Source: Acanthaster planci (taxonomy: Eukaryota; Echinodermata; Asteroidea; Valvatida; Acanthasteridae). From it: a DNA stretch of 62,530 nt. The notes under the pieces are model-generated. The model saw only the letters and a list, made by a program, of their open reading frames with translations. It was not told the DNA's origin and ran no database searches. A program made the position numbers and the translations under genes. Shown here one piece after another: positions 46,369-57,977 of this stretch; position 1 is the stretch's first letter; the number at the start of each line of letters is the position of its first letter. The DNA is taken from positions 5,596,588-5,659,117 of the forward strand of contig NW_019091355.1 of the NCBI RefSeq assembly GCF_001949145.1, in the 5' to 3' direction.

Positions 46369-49300
46369 TACATGTGCATGCACTGTACATACATTAATGA
46401 CAAGTGTTAAAGATAAGTGTGTGGTACACATACATGTACATGTATACATGTACAGTGCGTGCTGATAGTGAATCTCATCAAACATGTCAAAACTGGCTTT
46501 GAAAGATACATTCATGTGCACAGATGTACATAAAAGTCTGTCTGTACATGGCACCCACATTGGATGTTGTGAAATTGTTCATGGTCTGCTGACTACAAGT
46601 ACATGTGGCTGCTGATCCTTGCACCTGTTCATATGAGTGTCTGTCCATGTTAATGGACTCAACTCAGTAGTTTCATCCATCACTGAATTGAATGTTGTGT
46701 AGTTTTCATCAGAACTTAAGTATAATGCCACAAAAGTGATTAATGTTGTTGAGTTGTTGTTAAATAAATAAGACATTTTTTTAATCATCTCCGATTTTGT
46801 TTTACCTTTATTAAAAGAAAATTTGAGAAACGTCCGATTCAAAGGTTGTGCTTAAGTGTGACACTTTGGGGACTTTGGGGATAATAATAAACACACCGGT
46901 CCCCCAATAGGTCAAAAATTCTACATGCAACTTGTAGAAAATGTGACAGCCAACATTTATGTATGGACATATATGTTTTCCAAAAGAAAATGTTTGATTA
47001 AAATTGGAAACATTTCATTTGGTAGTTACATGTACATGTACTTTTGCAACAGCATCCATCAAGAATGTTATGAAATTTTTTTTTTCCCAATGGGAAAATT
47101 CACTATCGAAAAATTGGCGACATGGCATTTCAGACCAGGTAACAGACGAATGGCAAACAGTATAGATTAATTTTTTTGTGGAATGACTTCCATTTTCTCA
47201 AAACGGGAAAAAAAGGTCCAGGGGTGAGATTTCTGTCTATTTTTATTACGCTTGCAATGCACACACACTTCCCGCCAACTTACACATTTTGTGGAACTTA
47301 AGCTGGTGACTGAAACGTAGTATATACAGAGTACCAGTCTACTTTGAGTTTGTTTGTTCGTATGGAAACTTCAAGACATGAGATTGTCACCGTCCAGCAG
47401 GTCATGACATCCAGGTAAAGGTTACATACGTGAAAAAAAGGAGCTGAACTTTAACATTGTATTGCACTTGTTCTGTTTAAATTCATTTGTTGTTTTTTTT
47501 TCAAATGATCCGAATACAACGTCTACCATGTGTGTTGGAAATATAATGAGTTTTATGATGGAAATTTGCCATATAATGTAAGCTGGTAATGTGTTGACTT
47601 AAACAGACACACACTCAAAAATCAGTTGTACTATGGTGGACATCGTAAAATATGAATGTGCGCTAGAGTGGTTGTGTTATGGCATCCGTTAATCGTTCCA
47701 TGAGGACTAAAACACAGAGCATTTGTCCAAAACCTCAACAGCCATGGCCGGCTGTGGCCCTGGTCAGAAAAGTGGCAGATCGGGGAGGGCTTTGCCATGG
47801 GATGGCTTCATCATGCTTAACTTGTCTCCAGTTCGTATGAAATTGCTTACGAATATTTCACATGATTTTGATTGATTTTTGAAAAAAGATTATTATCAAA
47901 ACAACTGGAAATAATGCACCATTACTAGAAAATCTTATTTCTCAGGTTTTCAGTCACTTTTTTGCGTGGCAACAGAAATTGGTCATGATCATGGAATTTA
48001 AACATGGGCAGCTCCATAAGCAAGTGGAGTTTACGTGAACTTTTTTCTATTTCCAATTTGTTTTTGTGTACTCATTTCCAGTCTTTGTCATTAGTTTTTC
48101 TTCATTTTTATCTGTAATTTCCCTAAAAAAATTCAAATTGGACTCTTTCCAAAAAGTTGTTCTCTCATCCTTATTGTCAGTGCAGTGGGTGTGAAGTGGC
48201 ATTGTTGTCTGATAGGACTAAGGTGCTGAACTTGCTAAACATGCTGAAGCACGACGGCACCTAAACTCCTTAGCTTTACCCCAGAACTGTTTCTTTTTGA
48301 ATATCCTTTCTATATATTAACAGGAGAGCATATTAAAATATTCCAAACAATGTAAAAAAAAATAGACATGCTTGAAGACCATTGGGAAGTTTCAAACTAT
48401 TTTCTTTTTTATTACTTTTGCCATCAGATAAATATGTATGTGTACACATGTACACGTATAACTTTCATCTGTTTTGCAATAGCTGTGTCTGTGATTTTTT
48501 TGTCTCTTATTTTTTGAAGGGTAATAATGGTGAAATTGCGGAGTGACCCTGCAAGGGGAGCCTTTAGGCTCAAAATCTGAAGCTGCAGCTTTAGTTGCCG
48601 GGAAGTACCTGGAGATAATGAAAAAATTCAACCCCTCAAAATATTGTGAATTTCGAGCCCGAGAAACCCAGACAAATCATTGCTTGTTCGTCTATATGTA
48701 CAACATGTACATGTATGTTACAAACATAGTGGTTGAAAGTCCGTCCATGTTACAAAAATAAATTTCTTAAGACATTTGCTCTTTTATAACACAAGAAATA
48801 CGTCAATAATTATCTTTAAATTCAACTGACATATCCTGTGATGGGTAAAGATGTCACGCACCAAAAAGCACTGGGGACAAAATACATTCATTTCTAGGGG
48901 TCTTTGTCACACCAATTACATCCATTAGTGTGTACAACCCATGTACATGTATATGCATAAATGTACATGTAGATAGGTACATGTACATGTACATACCTGT
49001 ACATACACGTATGTACATGCATAATGCCCTGCAAATTTGCTAACCAGCTTTTTCATCACCAGGAAACTGCAGCAGGAATGAGAGCATAAAATTACACTAT
49101 AGCCAAACTCACAAACTAAAAATGACTTTTTCAAAACCATTCACCATATCACCCTTTATGTTAGAAAAAAGCATTGCATACAACTTCTTCATTCTCTTCC
49201 CCAGAGGTGTCAAGAATTGCACGTACGTACAGACCATATGTCAATGCTTCCGCTAACGACAACACAATCAATACAAATATCAGAACAAATACATATGTAC

Positions 49301-50690
49301 AAATCAACAAAAGTAGAAAAGTGTGACTGGAAACACAGCAGGCAGACTGGATGTGAGAAGATTATCACCATCCAAAATCCTCACACATTTTTCCCAAACA
49401 AAATGAGAATGCTGTTAAAAGTAAAAATGCTGCAATTGTTAATTTTTCAGTATTATACTCAGAGGCAATGGTGGAAGCATTTTGTGGAAGCAGACAATGG
49501 TACCTTTGAGTGATTGAATTGCTGTTTAAATGAACTTGGTTTCACATGTAACAGAGACACCACACCATTTTCCTCAATGTTGGTAAACGTACATGTACAT
49601 TTCCATTCGGGGGGGAGGGCTTCAGTTCCCATCAAATAAATTTATAGCAACAAGTGTGACACACTCTTATTAACCACTTGCTGCCAGGGGCAGTTATCAA
49701 TGTGGATGATGCTGGTCCAGGATAATTATCGGTTTTTTTTTGTTTTCAAAATTCGTTAAAAATTCTTATCTTCATTTACTGAACACTTACAAATGCGTGA
49801 AGGACTGTCTGGTGCCACTCTAGCCTGACAGACAAAATCTATTGACGGCTGAGTATTTCAGCCAGGCCTGCAGCCTTGTAAAAAGAGTGCTGATTGTGCG
49901 GTGTTATATCAGTTGCTTTTGTTCACGAACCTGCCTCAGTGCGCTGCTGACCTCTTTTCAATAGGGGCCAGATTAGCATGCAGCGGTGCTGTGTGGCTCA
50001 TCGCTGTGGTGTTGGAGCGCATTTGTCCCCGGTGGTAATCCGCTTGCTCTTAATGCCCCAAACCATAGTATACTGTTTCAAAACAAGGCTGGATTATTAT
50101 CTCCACTTTTGAGACTGAAAAAATGTCTGTAATGCCAAGCAGCCTGGTCTTTTGTTCCGAGTACGGCCTTTTATCATAAGGCCCTGTTCCCTTTGTCCGA
50201 GTTCGGAAACCCCGGCCACGCAAAGCATAGTGTCTGGATCTGGAATCCCCAGGCAGGAAATGGTTAATCTGTAGCTGCTTGGGAAATTAACTTCTAGCTG
50301 TATTTTTAACTCTTAGCGGAGAAAACTGGTAATGGATGCCAAATTTTAAAAGGGTCAATCAACCGTTTTCACAATTTACAGAGAGTCAAGTAATATTAAG
50401 TTTTCCTTAAAACTAGTTTGGATGGTGTTCTGTGTTCTCTAACATGTACATGTATGTAGGAGAAAAATGTTTTATCGAAATGGACACAAATGTTTTGGTG
50501 TCTGTGTTGGGTCAAACCAACTGTTCTCCAATGTACCTTAATCAGGCATCCCTAGTTTGCATGGCAAATGCAAAAGCATAAAATCTCAGCATCTTGAGGA
50601 GCCCTGTCTTGTCAATTCAAGACAAATGCTGACAGTCTCTTTTCAAACGTGGGGCAAACCCATTCCAACTAACATGTACGGGACTGGTAC

Positions 50691-50757
50691 CTGAGATGGA
50701 GTTCAAGATTTCCTTCAGACGAGAGAAGCTTCCTAGCAAAGGGTCCTGTTCCTCTTC
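50691..50757 (-). CDS. GBF1: GBF1 exon 2 (DCB domain)
   Basis: Encodes EEEQDPLLGSFSRLKEIL then NSIS, equivalent to DEERDPLLHSFGHLKEVL of the human protein. Start of the dimerisation/cyclophilin-binding (DCB) region. Acceptor TATGTACAG, donor CAG|GTACCA. Confidence 0.9.
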
Positions 50758-50910
50758 CTGTACATAAAAAACAGACAGAAATATTCACTTCTCTGGAAGT
50801 GAAAGAGCCGACAAACAAACCTTCACTGCATGTGTACATTGTACATGTACATAATACCTTCTTTGACTATTGCACATGTATACAAGTACATGTAGCTCAC
50901 AAAGTTGTTG

Positions 50911-51922
50911 AGGGTTCTCCCCAGGATTTTTCAAAACTGTGGGGGATTTCCATTGTGGTTTACCAACATTTTGCGAAGCCATGGCGTGGGTTCGGACCCC
51001 GCCCAAGGGCCCCGAAAATTTTGGGACTTTAGATGCTCTCAGCTGCATTTTAGAGCATTTCCTGGGTTTTTCAAGTACCTTTTGTCAGGAAAACACATAA
51101 CAAATGCAATATATTTTTTAAATTTTGGATATTAGTATTTTAACAAATGACCAGTTTCCTTTCTGGACTACTACCGGGTAATTAGGCCTTTAGGCACAAA
51201 TGGAGTCATTTCAAGTTTCAGACATGCAACAACATGTAGTGGCTGTCTAATCAATGATATAAACAGCCGTTTATTCAGTTTTAATTTTAATACATGCTTC
51301 AACCTTTCTGTTTTGCTGATCAGACCTGAAACCATGAGCTCCATTCAGTTGTAAGGCAAAAATATTAGCATATAAGGAATAAACAAATATCATAAAAATA
51401 TAAAAATGATTTTGTCTTGATATAAAATAAACAACAAGGCTTTTCTTGTATATCGGCAAGAAAGAATACCCGCTGCAGGTGGTTGCTTCGTTTGGATTTC
51501 CCTCCGCGCGGACTGCTGAAGTTATTGGCTTAAAAAAAGAGCCTATCTTTGATTGAAGTTCTGCCATTGTGCGCGAGACAAAAAAACGGTGATATGGCAA
51601 CGAGAAATATAGTCCCCGTTGTAGATGCCATTAATACTCTTACACAGGGCGACGGCTGCCGCCATGAAAAAAAAAACGTGTGTGGGATCGATGTTGTAAG
51701 TTCTGTGTATAGTACATGGAAAAATGCAGGACTAAACTGTTTTTTTATCTATATTTTCCAGACATGCAATCTGCATTATGTAAGATAACTCTGAGCCATA
51801 CTCTCACAATTATATTGTGTGTATCGGGGATGAAAAAATGGGTATTGGCCGTTTTTTGCATATCGGGCAGAAATAATTGCGTATCGGGCCCGATACGCAA
51901 GTTTGTCCATGGGGAGAACCCT
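50911..51922 (-). mobile_element. hAT-like transposon relic with broken ORF
   Basis: AGGGTTCTCCCC at 50911-50922 recurs inverted at 51911-51922, a 12-bp terminal inverted repeat resembling CAGGGTTCTCCCC ends of hAT elements. On the minus strand inside, from about 51567, an ORF starts MAELQSKIGSFFKPITSA and ends at 51271. The SFFKP start resembles N-termini of some hAT transposase-like proteins and contains a QxxIxxFF PCNA-binding-type motif. The rest is degenerate. It sits between GBF1 exons 1 and 2. Confidence 0.6.
51877..51900. repeat. perfect 24-bp palindrome
   Basis: TTGCGTATCGGG followed by its exact complement CCCGATACGCAA. Variants TATCGGGCAG, GTATCGGGGA and ATATCGGCAAG occur nearby (51450-51870), so it belongs to an internal repeat family near the end of the hAT-like relic. 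Confidence 0.95.
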
Positions 51923-52445
51923 GTTGATAATCAAACTGACCATCACACATCCATCTGAGCAATTACCTTTTAAATCAAGTGAAAGCTGGCTTTGTTACAT
52001 GTGGTGCACGTGTATACATATCAACACAACTTGAGGTACATGCCGACAGTTACAAGTATACATCGTACATGCTGTCTTTCAAAATGGATTGGAGGCAAAT
52101 AAAATTATCTTATTTAATTTGTAAAGGGTCCGGGTGAATCAGTTGTAGGAATCATGTAGGCATGCTCTTTGTACTTCATATTCTTATTATGAAAGCAGTT
52201 TGATATCCTTCGGGAGGTTCAGTGTATTGTAAAATTGAATTGAGTGTATTGAAAAACTGCATTACATATGTAGACACGAAGTCAGAGCTTACTAATGGCA
52301 TACATTCAAGGATTTCCAAGCCAGACCAAGGTATTAAAAAGCCAAGTTCTGCCAATTTTATCAAGAAAGCCTGTCACTTTTTTTTATTTCAACCCTTAAG
52401 AAAAACAGCTCAAACAGAAGATTGAAAAACGTGCCAAAAATTTAC

Positions 52446-52486
52446 CTGTGGCAAATGGGATGTCCATCTGGAGCTCCGCCTCATGG
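52446..52486 (-). CDS. GBF1: GBF1 exon 1 (first one visible)
   Basis: Short 41-nt exon, acceptor TTTCTACAG, donor CCACAG|GTAAAT. It encodes (A)MRRSSRWTSHLPQ, matching the AIKRNARWS segment of vertebrate GBF1 and AMRRGTRWS in fly Gartenzwerg. It starts in phase 1, so an upstream coding exon is expected. Its ATG at 52484-52482 is in frame and could serve as a start in a shorter form. Confidence 0.8.
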
Positions 52487-55400
52487 CTGTAGAAACTAGC
52501 AACATCTCCCCTTGAACAATGTAGACCCCATTAGTGGGTGGTTGTATCTTTGGAGCTACTACCATGGTTGCCATCGCAACAGGAGGGATGTTTATCTATG
52601 GATTTGCCTTTTTCCCCAGGTTGTTTTGCTCAGTACTTTTCCTTCAGTTTGTAGACTTAGATCAGATGAGGGTCATATTACAGGGGCTCAACTGATATTA
52701 TTAATCCATGTTCTGCATCTAGCTGAAAGATAAAAAGAAAAACAGAGAAATGAGGAATATCCTGCCCCTGTAGATGTAGCATGGAAACTGGAGTTCAGTT
52801 GTTTGAAAATGGTAGTAATGGATCAAGTGATTAGGATGTTAGAACTCGTTTTTAAAATTTAGCCTGGCCAGTTGCACTGTGGCCTCATTGTAAATTCATA
52901 TATCTAGCTCCAGATTTCACCCCCAAAACAGCCCTGAAACTGTCTAATGTGCTTGCTCACAAATTCAGTGGGAATTGGGGATTCCAGTGATGGTGGTAAA
53001 GTTTACTTTCATTTGGGAAGAAAAATTTCTCATTCAAATTGGAAATGCTATGGTTGTCAAGCTCACAGTTACCATATTCATCATGTAGCGATTCAAACTG
53101 TTTGTTGATATTATGTACATGTACAGGAAAAATAATGAGACATCTTGATGACCCGGCCCAGGGCACCATTCATAATTGTAAAGCACATGTACATGTATAT
53201 TGACAACGGTTCCCAGCACGGCAGAACGTCTAGCGCCACAAGTCGATTTTGTCACACACAGTTCCTGGACATTACACCACTCAGGAAACAGTCACTGGCA
53301 TTTGTGTGCATTTTCCTCATGTTCAACTATGCGCAGCAATTTTGCAATGAAAATCACAAAATTCAAAACAACATTAAAAAGAAATTATACAATATAAATA
53401 ACTATCACAAAAACGGGCATCTTGCACAGGAATGGAGACAGCGGCCTCCAGTGAGTGATGTCAGGTCCACAGGAACTATGACGTTGGTGCAACACTCCCG
53501 GCTGATGGTGAAAAGGTATGTCCCATTCCCAATCAAAAAAGCCCTGACATTTAATATGTTTCTTACAATAAATACATGCCCATTCATTTAGTTTTCTGGC
53601 CACAAGATTTGATTCTTCTTTACTCTGTTACAGATCAATAAACAGACCAGTGGTCCTCACACAAAAAAGTGCTAAATCCGTGGTGAGATATCAACAATAT
53701 CAAATCGCTAATTTTGTCCATACAAGCAGTATAAACCATAAAACATTTTAAGGTTACAAGAAATTCAAATTTCACAGGTTTTCAACGATGATTTACAAAT
53801 AAATAAATCACACTTACAGAATAAATCTGGCTTTTAGAGTTCATGACTTAGCGGTGAATCTAGCTCGGCAAACCCATAGCCAAATGGGTATCCACAATCA
53901 TCAGCCTCGGCCGGCAACACAAAACTTCCCTCGGCCTTCTCCAGACTGGAGAATGAATTCAAAGGGCCTCAGTGCCCAAGGAGACTCCGAGCCAGAGTTG
54001 CTTGCCACTACGTGACGAGTCATTCCCCAAAGCTTGATTTCATACTTTCACAAAAATATTTAATTGGAATGCATCACACCCATTGGGAGGGTCTCAGTAA
54101 TCAATATCATCCAACCAAACACACTCATCCACATGCAGAAAGTCTACATGGCAGTTCACGCTTGAAATACCTGCCTGTTTAAACCAAAAACAGGTACACT
54201 GGTGCGACATCCATGCTCCTACGAATGCCCAAAACTTTACTAGGTGTAAAAGCTCTAACAAAAGGGACTTCATACCCGAATTCACACAGTTTAAAGTGGC
54301 AACTCAACACCACAGCTTCCAATTTCGTGGAAAGTTACATTCGATTCATGACCAAGCACTAATTGGTCCATTGTACAGGCTGAAAAACTTATACACTCAT
54401 ATAACCTTCAACTTATACATTGTACAATCACAACGGATTTACTCAATATAACCCGTAAGTTATACAATCATAAAGAATTCAATTATGCAACATAATTCTC
54501 ATGGTTTTGTTTCCAATGGACTCCTGAAATCTCCCAAAAAGTCATCGTTTGTGAGACCGGCGCATTGTGACAACTTGAGATTCTCAACGTCGGCTTGAGT
54601 TCAACAGAAGATTTCCAATTTGAATGGGCAATTTCTCTTTTCTTTGCAAATGAACATGTAAATGCAATCCTTCCCACCATCAATGGAATCTCCAATTCCC
54701 ACTGAATACTACAGTAGGTCATTTGACAGTTTCAGGACTGTTTATGGGGTGAAATGTAGCCTCCTTGGTGTAGCTGTGGTCAGTCACACCAAGGGGAGCA
54801 AGGGTGAAATCTAAGGATTTCGATTCAGAGTATGTGCTACTTTGAAAAAAAAATGAATAAAAAGTGAAATTAATGGTACATAAGGCCTATGCAAGGTTCT
54901 GGGACTCTATTAATCGCCAACCATGTCCAAATATCAAAAGAGGCGATTCATGAGTACAAGGCACTCTAACTAGCCTACAGTCATGACAGTCAAATTTTAA
55001 TCTCTGCTAACATTTTTTTTTCAAATATTCAATGAAAAAAACTGCACACAAACAATAACTACATGTACAGCGACAAAAGTTGATGAGACCGATGATCCTG
55101 ACGTTGAAAGATCACTGACGGTCAATAAGCCTATCGGTATTTCCCATTCCATCGCCATGTTGATTTTAGTGCCCCTGCGTAAGTAAGTGAACAAAGCTAG
55201 AGGGGAGCAAATTGTCTACAACAATAACAATGGCGAGCATCCATTTGCCACATTTTACGCGACGTTGTTGCCATGAATTTGTTGCCCGCTCTTCTGAGCT
55301 TTTCCGCTTGCGTACATGAAATGTGAAAAAGGCTTGCTAAAATTCAAAGCAGGTCTAACTTAGGCATGTTAGGCCTACCTTGCTCATGTCATCTGGTCAC

Positions 55401-57910
55401 GGACGTGACTAAGCTACCTTAGCTCTGCTGAGTGGAATGTTAGCATTCCTCTTTTTCGATTTTTGGACGGGATCATCATACTAACGCTCCACGCCCATAC
55501 ATATAGTAAGGTGAAAACAGTTCTCAAAAATTCCAAAGACTCACCAAAAATACCTCTACTGCCACCTCCTGGCTTCTATAAATGCCAACGGCAAACGGTT
55601 GGGGCTTCAATAATATTTCTGACTTCCAAATCTGTCAAAATCCGACCGTTTCCACTCTACACACGCACAGCACTTGAACTTTTCGCCGCCTCCTCCCATT
55701 CAAATACGGGCATGTAGAGTTTCTGGCACAATGAGTCTACGGACAAACATGGAGGTACCGGTAGGCCTAGCGGCCTAGCCCAGGTTGGAGGACGTCTACA
55801 TTAACTGCAATGTAGACGTCGTCCAACCTGGACTACTTACTACTCGACGTGCTAGCGGCCTTGCGTTCCTATGTAGGCCCTACATGAAATGATGCCACAG
55901 GCCCATGGCAATATTCTTCAATTTTATTAGGCCTAATTTAAAATAGTACAAACCCTGACAAAGACAAAAAAACAAGCACAAGGATAAAATCGTTCGCAGA
56001 AGTCCTACCTTCTGTAATCCTGTTAAAACGAACAAAAGTCGCCTTGAAAAGTGAAGAATCCAGTAACAGATTTTCGCATGCATGTATTTAGTAATAGTAT
56101 CATGCGCCAACAAACACCTCCCGTTGTACCATACCAGCACAGAAAATTTACCGTAGGTACGAATGACGTGGTACGGTGCGCATATGCGCGACATTCACAA
56201 AATAGACAGATACCAATTCCACATTTTGCTCGAACTTCTATGTACAAGTCAGGATAATTGACCAAAATGAGCTGACGTTGAAACAAAACTGGCACTCTGT
56301 CAATAGGCTTAGTAAAGAGGCGTTTGTTACGATTACCAGCGCATTTTGTACAGCATGCATACATGGACATGTACATGTACAGTGTATATCTACTGTACAT
56401 GTACATGTAGTTTATCGCATGACAGGTGGTGGTGGACGACCGCACAGTCGTGTTTCACAAATTTTTGAAAAGGAACCACACGCGCAACAAATATCTATTT
56501 ATGTATAGAAAAACCAAACGTGTTACCAGAGTCTTTTTACCAACAAAATTTATCCAATAATACATGTAGCTCAAAGTTCTTCAGCGCCCTCAAATAGAGT
56601 ACAAGCGAATGGGACAAACAACAGTTGCAACAAACATTTTTCAGTTTCTCGTAAGTCAGAACCGGATCCCAAAGAAGTGCGGCTTTAGGTGTCTTTCTTT
56701 TAGTTACCTCCTATGAGCACGTCTAGTGATTTTTAGTTTCCTGAAACTGTTTGTTTTTAACATGTGGTTTCAACCAACCACGCCCCTTCACAAAGCCCGT
56801 TCCATTAATGCGGGGGTGCCATTTTTTAAATAATGATGTGAAAAGCAATTTCCAGAGTCTGCCGAGCTCAAAAAGTTCAGTTTCAATGTGCCATGTAAGT
56901 TTACGGCAAGATCTGAGATGAAAATAAGGCCATTTCTACAAAGGCGACTCTACAAATGTTTTTATTAGGAAAAAAGTAACATAACAATTGGGGCATTGGA
57001 AATGATTACCCCAAAATACAGAAGTTGAAAACAAGGCCCCGGATTGAGGAGGAGAGGAGGGGGTGGGAGAGAGCATAGGAGACAAATAATTTAAGATGGC
57101 CATTACAAGGTACAGATGTCATTAAAATATCATTACAATTTTTTCCAACAGCACCTGCGATCTCAGATGGCCTACAACTATGGGGTAAGAAAGGATAGAA
57201 CGTGACAGCCCGAATCACTGGTTCAAGTTGTAGCTCAAAGTACTGGACGTTTTGTCCTCATCTGTACAATACAGCTCTGATCACAAAATATAGGTACTAC
57301 TATGTCGTGGTTCTGATCGCGAGCGCCCAGAGCGCCCTCTCAGTTCCATTACAAAGGCGGGTACCAGCGATTAATAGTGCAACGTGCACTCGAGTACTCC
57401 CTCTAGTTTCGGGAAGTGCAGCTATTAGTACAACCCACAGAAATAATTTGCAAAGTGTTACGAAACCTCTCGCAAATATTAAATCTTTGAATAATCATTG
57501 CGTCTATTTATACTAGATAAAACGTCTCACATGTTAACAGTCATGAAACAGAAAGTGTTGCCTACCAAGGGTGACATTTCTGTAAATTTAGGCCGATCAG
57601 TATTTGTAAACAAACCGTGTGCTACTACGGTGCTGCTGTGAGTTTGACAACCTCGGGTACTAGGCCTAAGTGTATGATGTGTGATCGCCGGTGGAGGCCT
57701 AGGATACAGAGGGAGTTCTAACTTGTGGCAATATTTTGTGGTGTTTTCTTTGCAATTAATTGCAACTTATCGCTGTGACCAGGAAATACAGAAAAAATCT
57801 CTAACACTAGATTTACTTCTGCCATCGTAAATAAACTTTTTAAAACTGTTAACACATTTCCATTATCTACGCAATGTTTGTGATTTTATTTTGTCACTCC
57901 AAAACATCAG
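52487..57910. other. upstream region of visible GBF1 exons
   Basis: I searched this stretch on the minus strand for the expected first GBF1 coding exon (about 20 residues resembling IYIIQGEI, phase-1 donor) and did not find one. Contents noted: short TGTACA palindromes, a fold-back element (55780-55831), and otherwise AT-rich sequence without recognised genes. Confidence 0.5.
55780..55831. repeat. perfect-looking fold-back, 23-bp arms
   Basis: 55780-55802 and 55809-55831 are inverted complements with one mismatch (CCAGGTTGGAGGACGTC arm) around a 6-nt loop. A 10-bp direct repeat CTAGCGGCCT lies at 55767-55776 and 55852-55861, flanking the hairpin like a target-site duplication. Confidence 0.9.
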
Positions 57911-57977
57911 TTTTCAAAATTTTTGTACGAATTTGGCTATAAGGCTGGCCAACAGCATATTGACCACCACAGGACAG
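57911..57977 (+). CDS. putative exon of unidentified gene
   Basis: Acceptor ACATCAG and strong donor ACAG|GTAAGT enclose 22 codons reading FSKFLYEFGYKAGQQHID then HHRT, phase 1 out. Composition is protein-like, and the phase fits the exon at 60331. No family recognised; could be fortuitous. Confidence 0.35.

Larger units (their letters stand above)
39254..50690. other. 11.4-kb GBF1 intron, repeat-rich
   Basis: No coding exon found. It holds a solo LTR (39650-39921), dense ACATGT/TGTACA palindromes (notably 41519-41582, 42496-42610, 48941-49020), a repeated GAGGATTTTGRAGGATTGAGG motif at 44.2-44.6 kb, and an inverted-repeat element (45693-46368). A moderately GC-richer stretch around 49.9-50.3 kb shows no recognised feature. 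Confidence 0.7.
13576..52486 (-). other. GBF1: gene: GBF1, Golgi ARF guanine-nucleotide exchange factor
   Basis: Thirty-four coding exons on the minus strand give about 1,900 residues (human GBF1 is about 1,860), collinear with vertebrate GBF1 from near the N-terminus to the C-terminus. Domain order: DCB (exons 1-6), a Ser/Thr/Pro linker (7), HUS with its NYDCD box (9-12), Sec7 catalytic domain (15-19) with the glutamate finger in FRLPGEAP (exon 16) and LNVDQHNHN (exon 17), then HDS1-HDS3 (19-32) and a Pro-rich tail. Known role: it exchanges GDP for GTP on ARF1 at the cis-Golgi and ER-Golgi intermediate compartment, recruiting COPI; it is the brefeldin A target. All 33 exon junctions are GT/AG and phase-consistent. 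The first coding exon (about 20 residues in relatives) was not found; exon 1 here has an in-frame ATG. An assembly gap lies in the intron between exons 4 and 5. Confidence 0.97.

Noticed and set aside
56700-56760. First GBF1 exon ending LDVLIG before a GTAACT donor
   Set aside because: A stop codon lies a few codons upstream in the same frame and no ATG is available.
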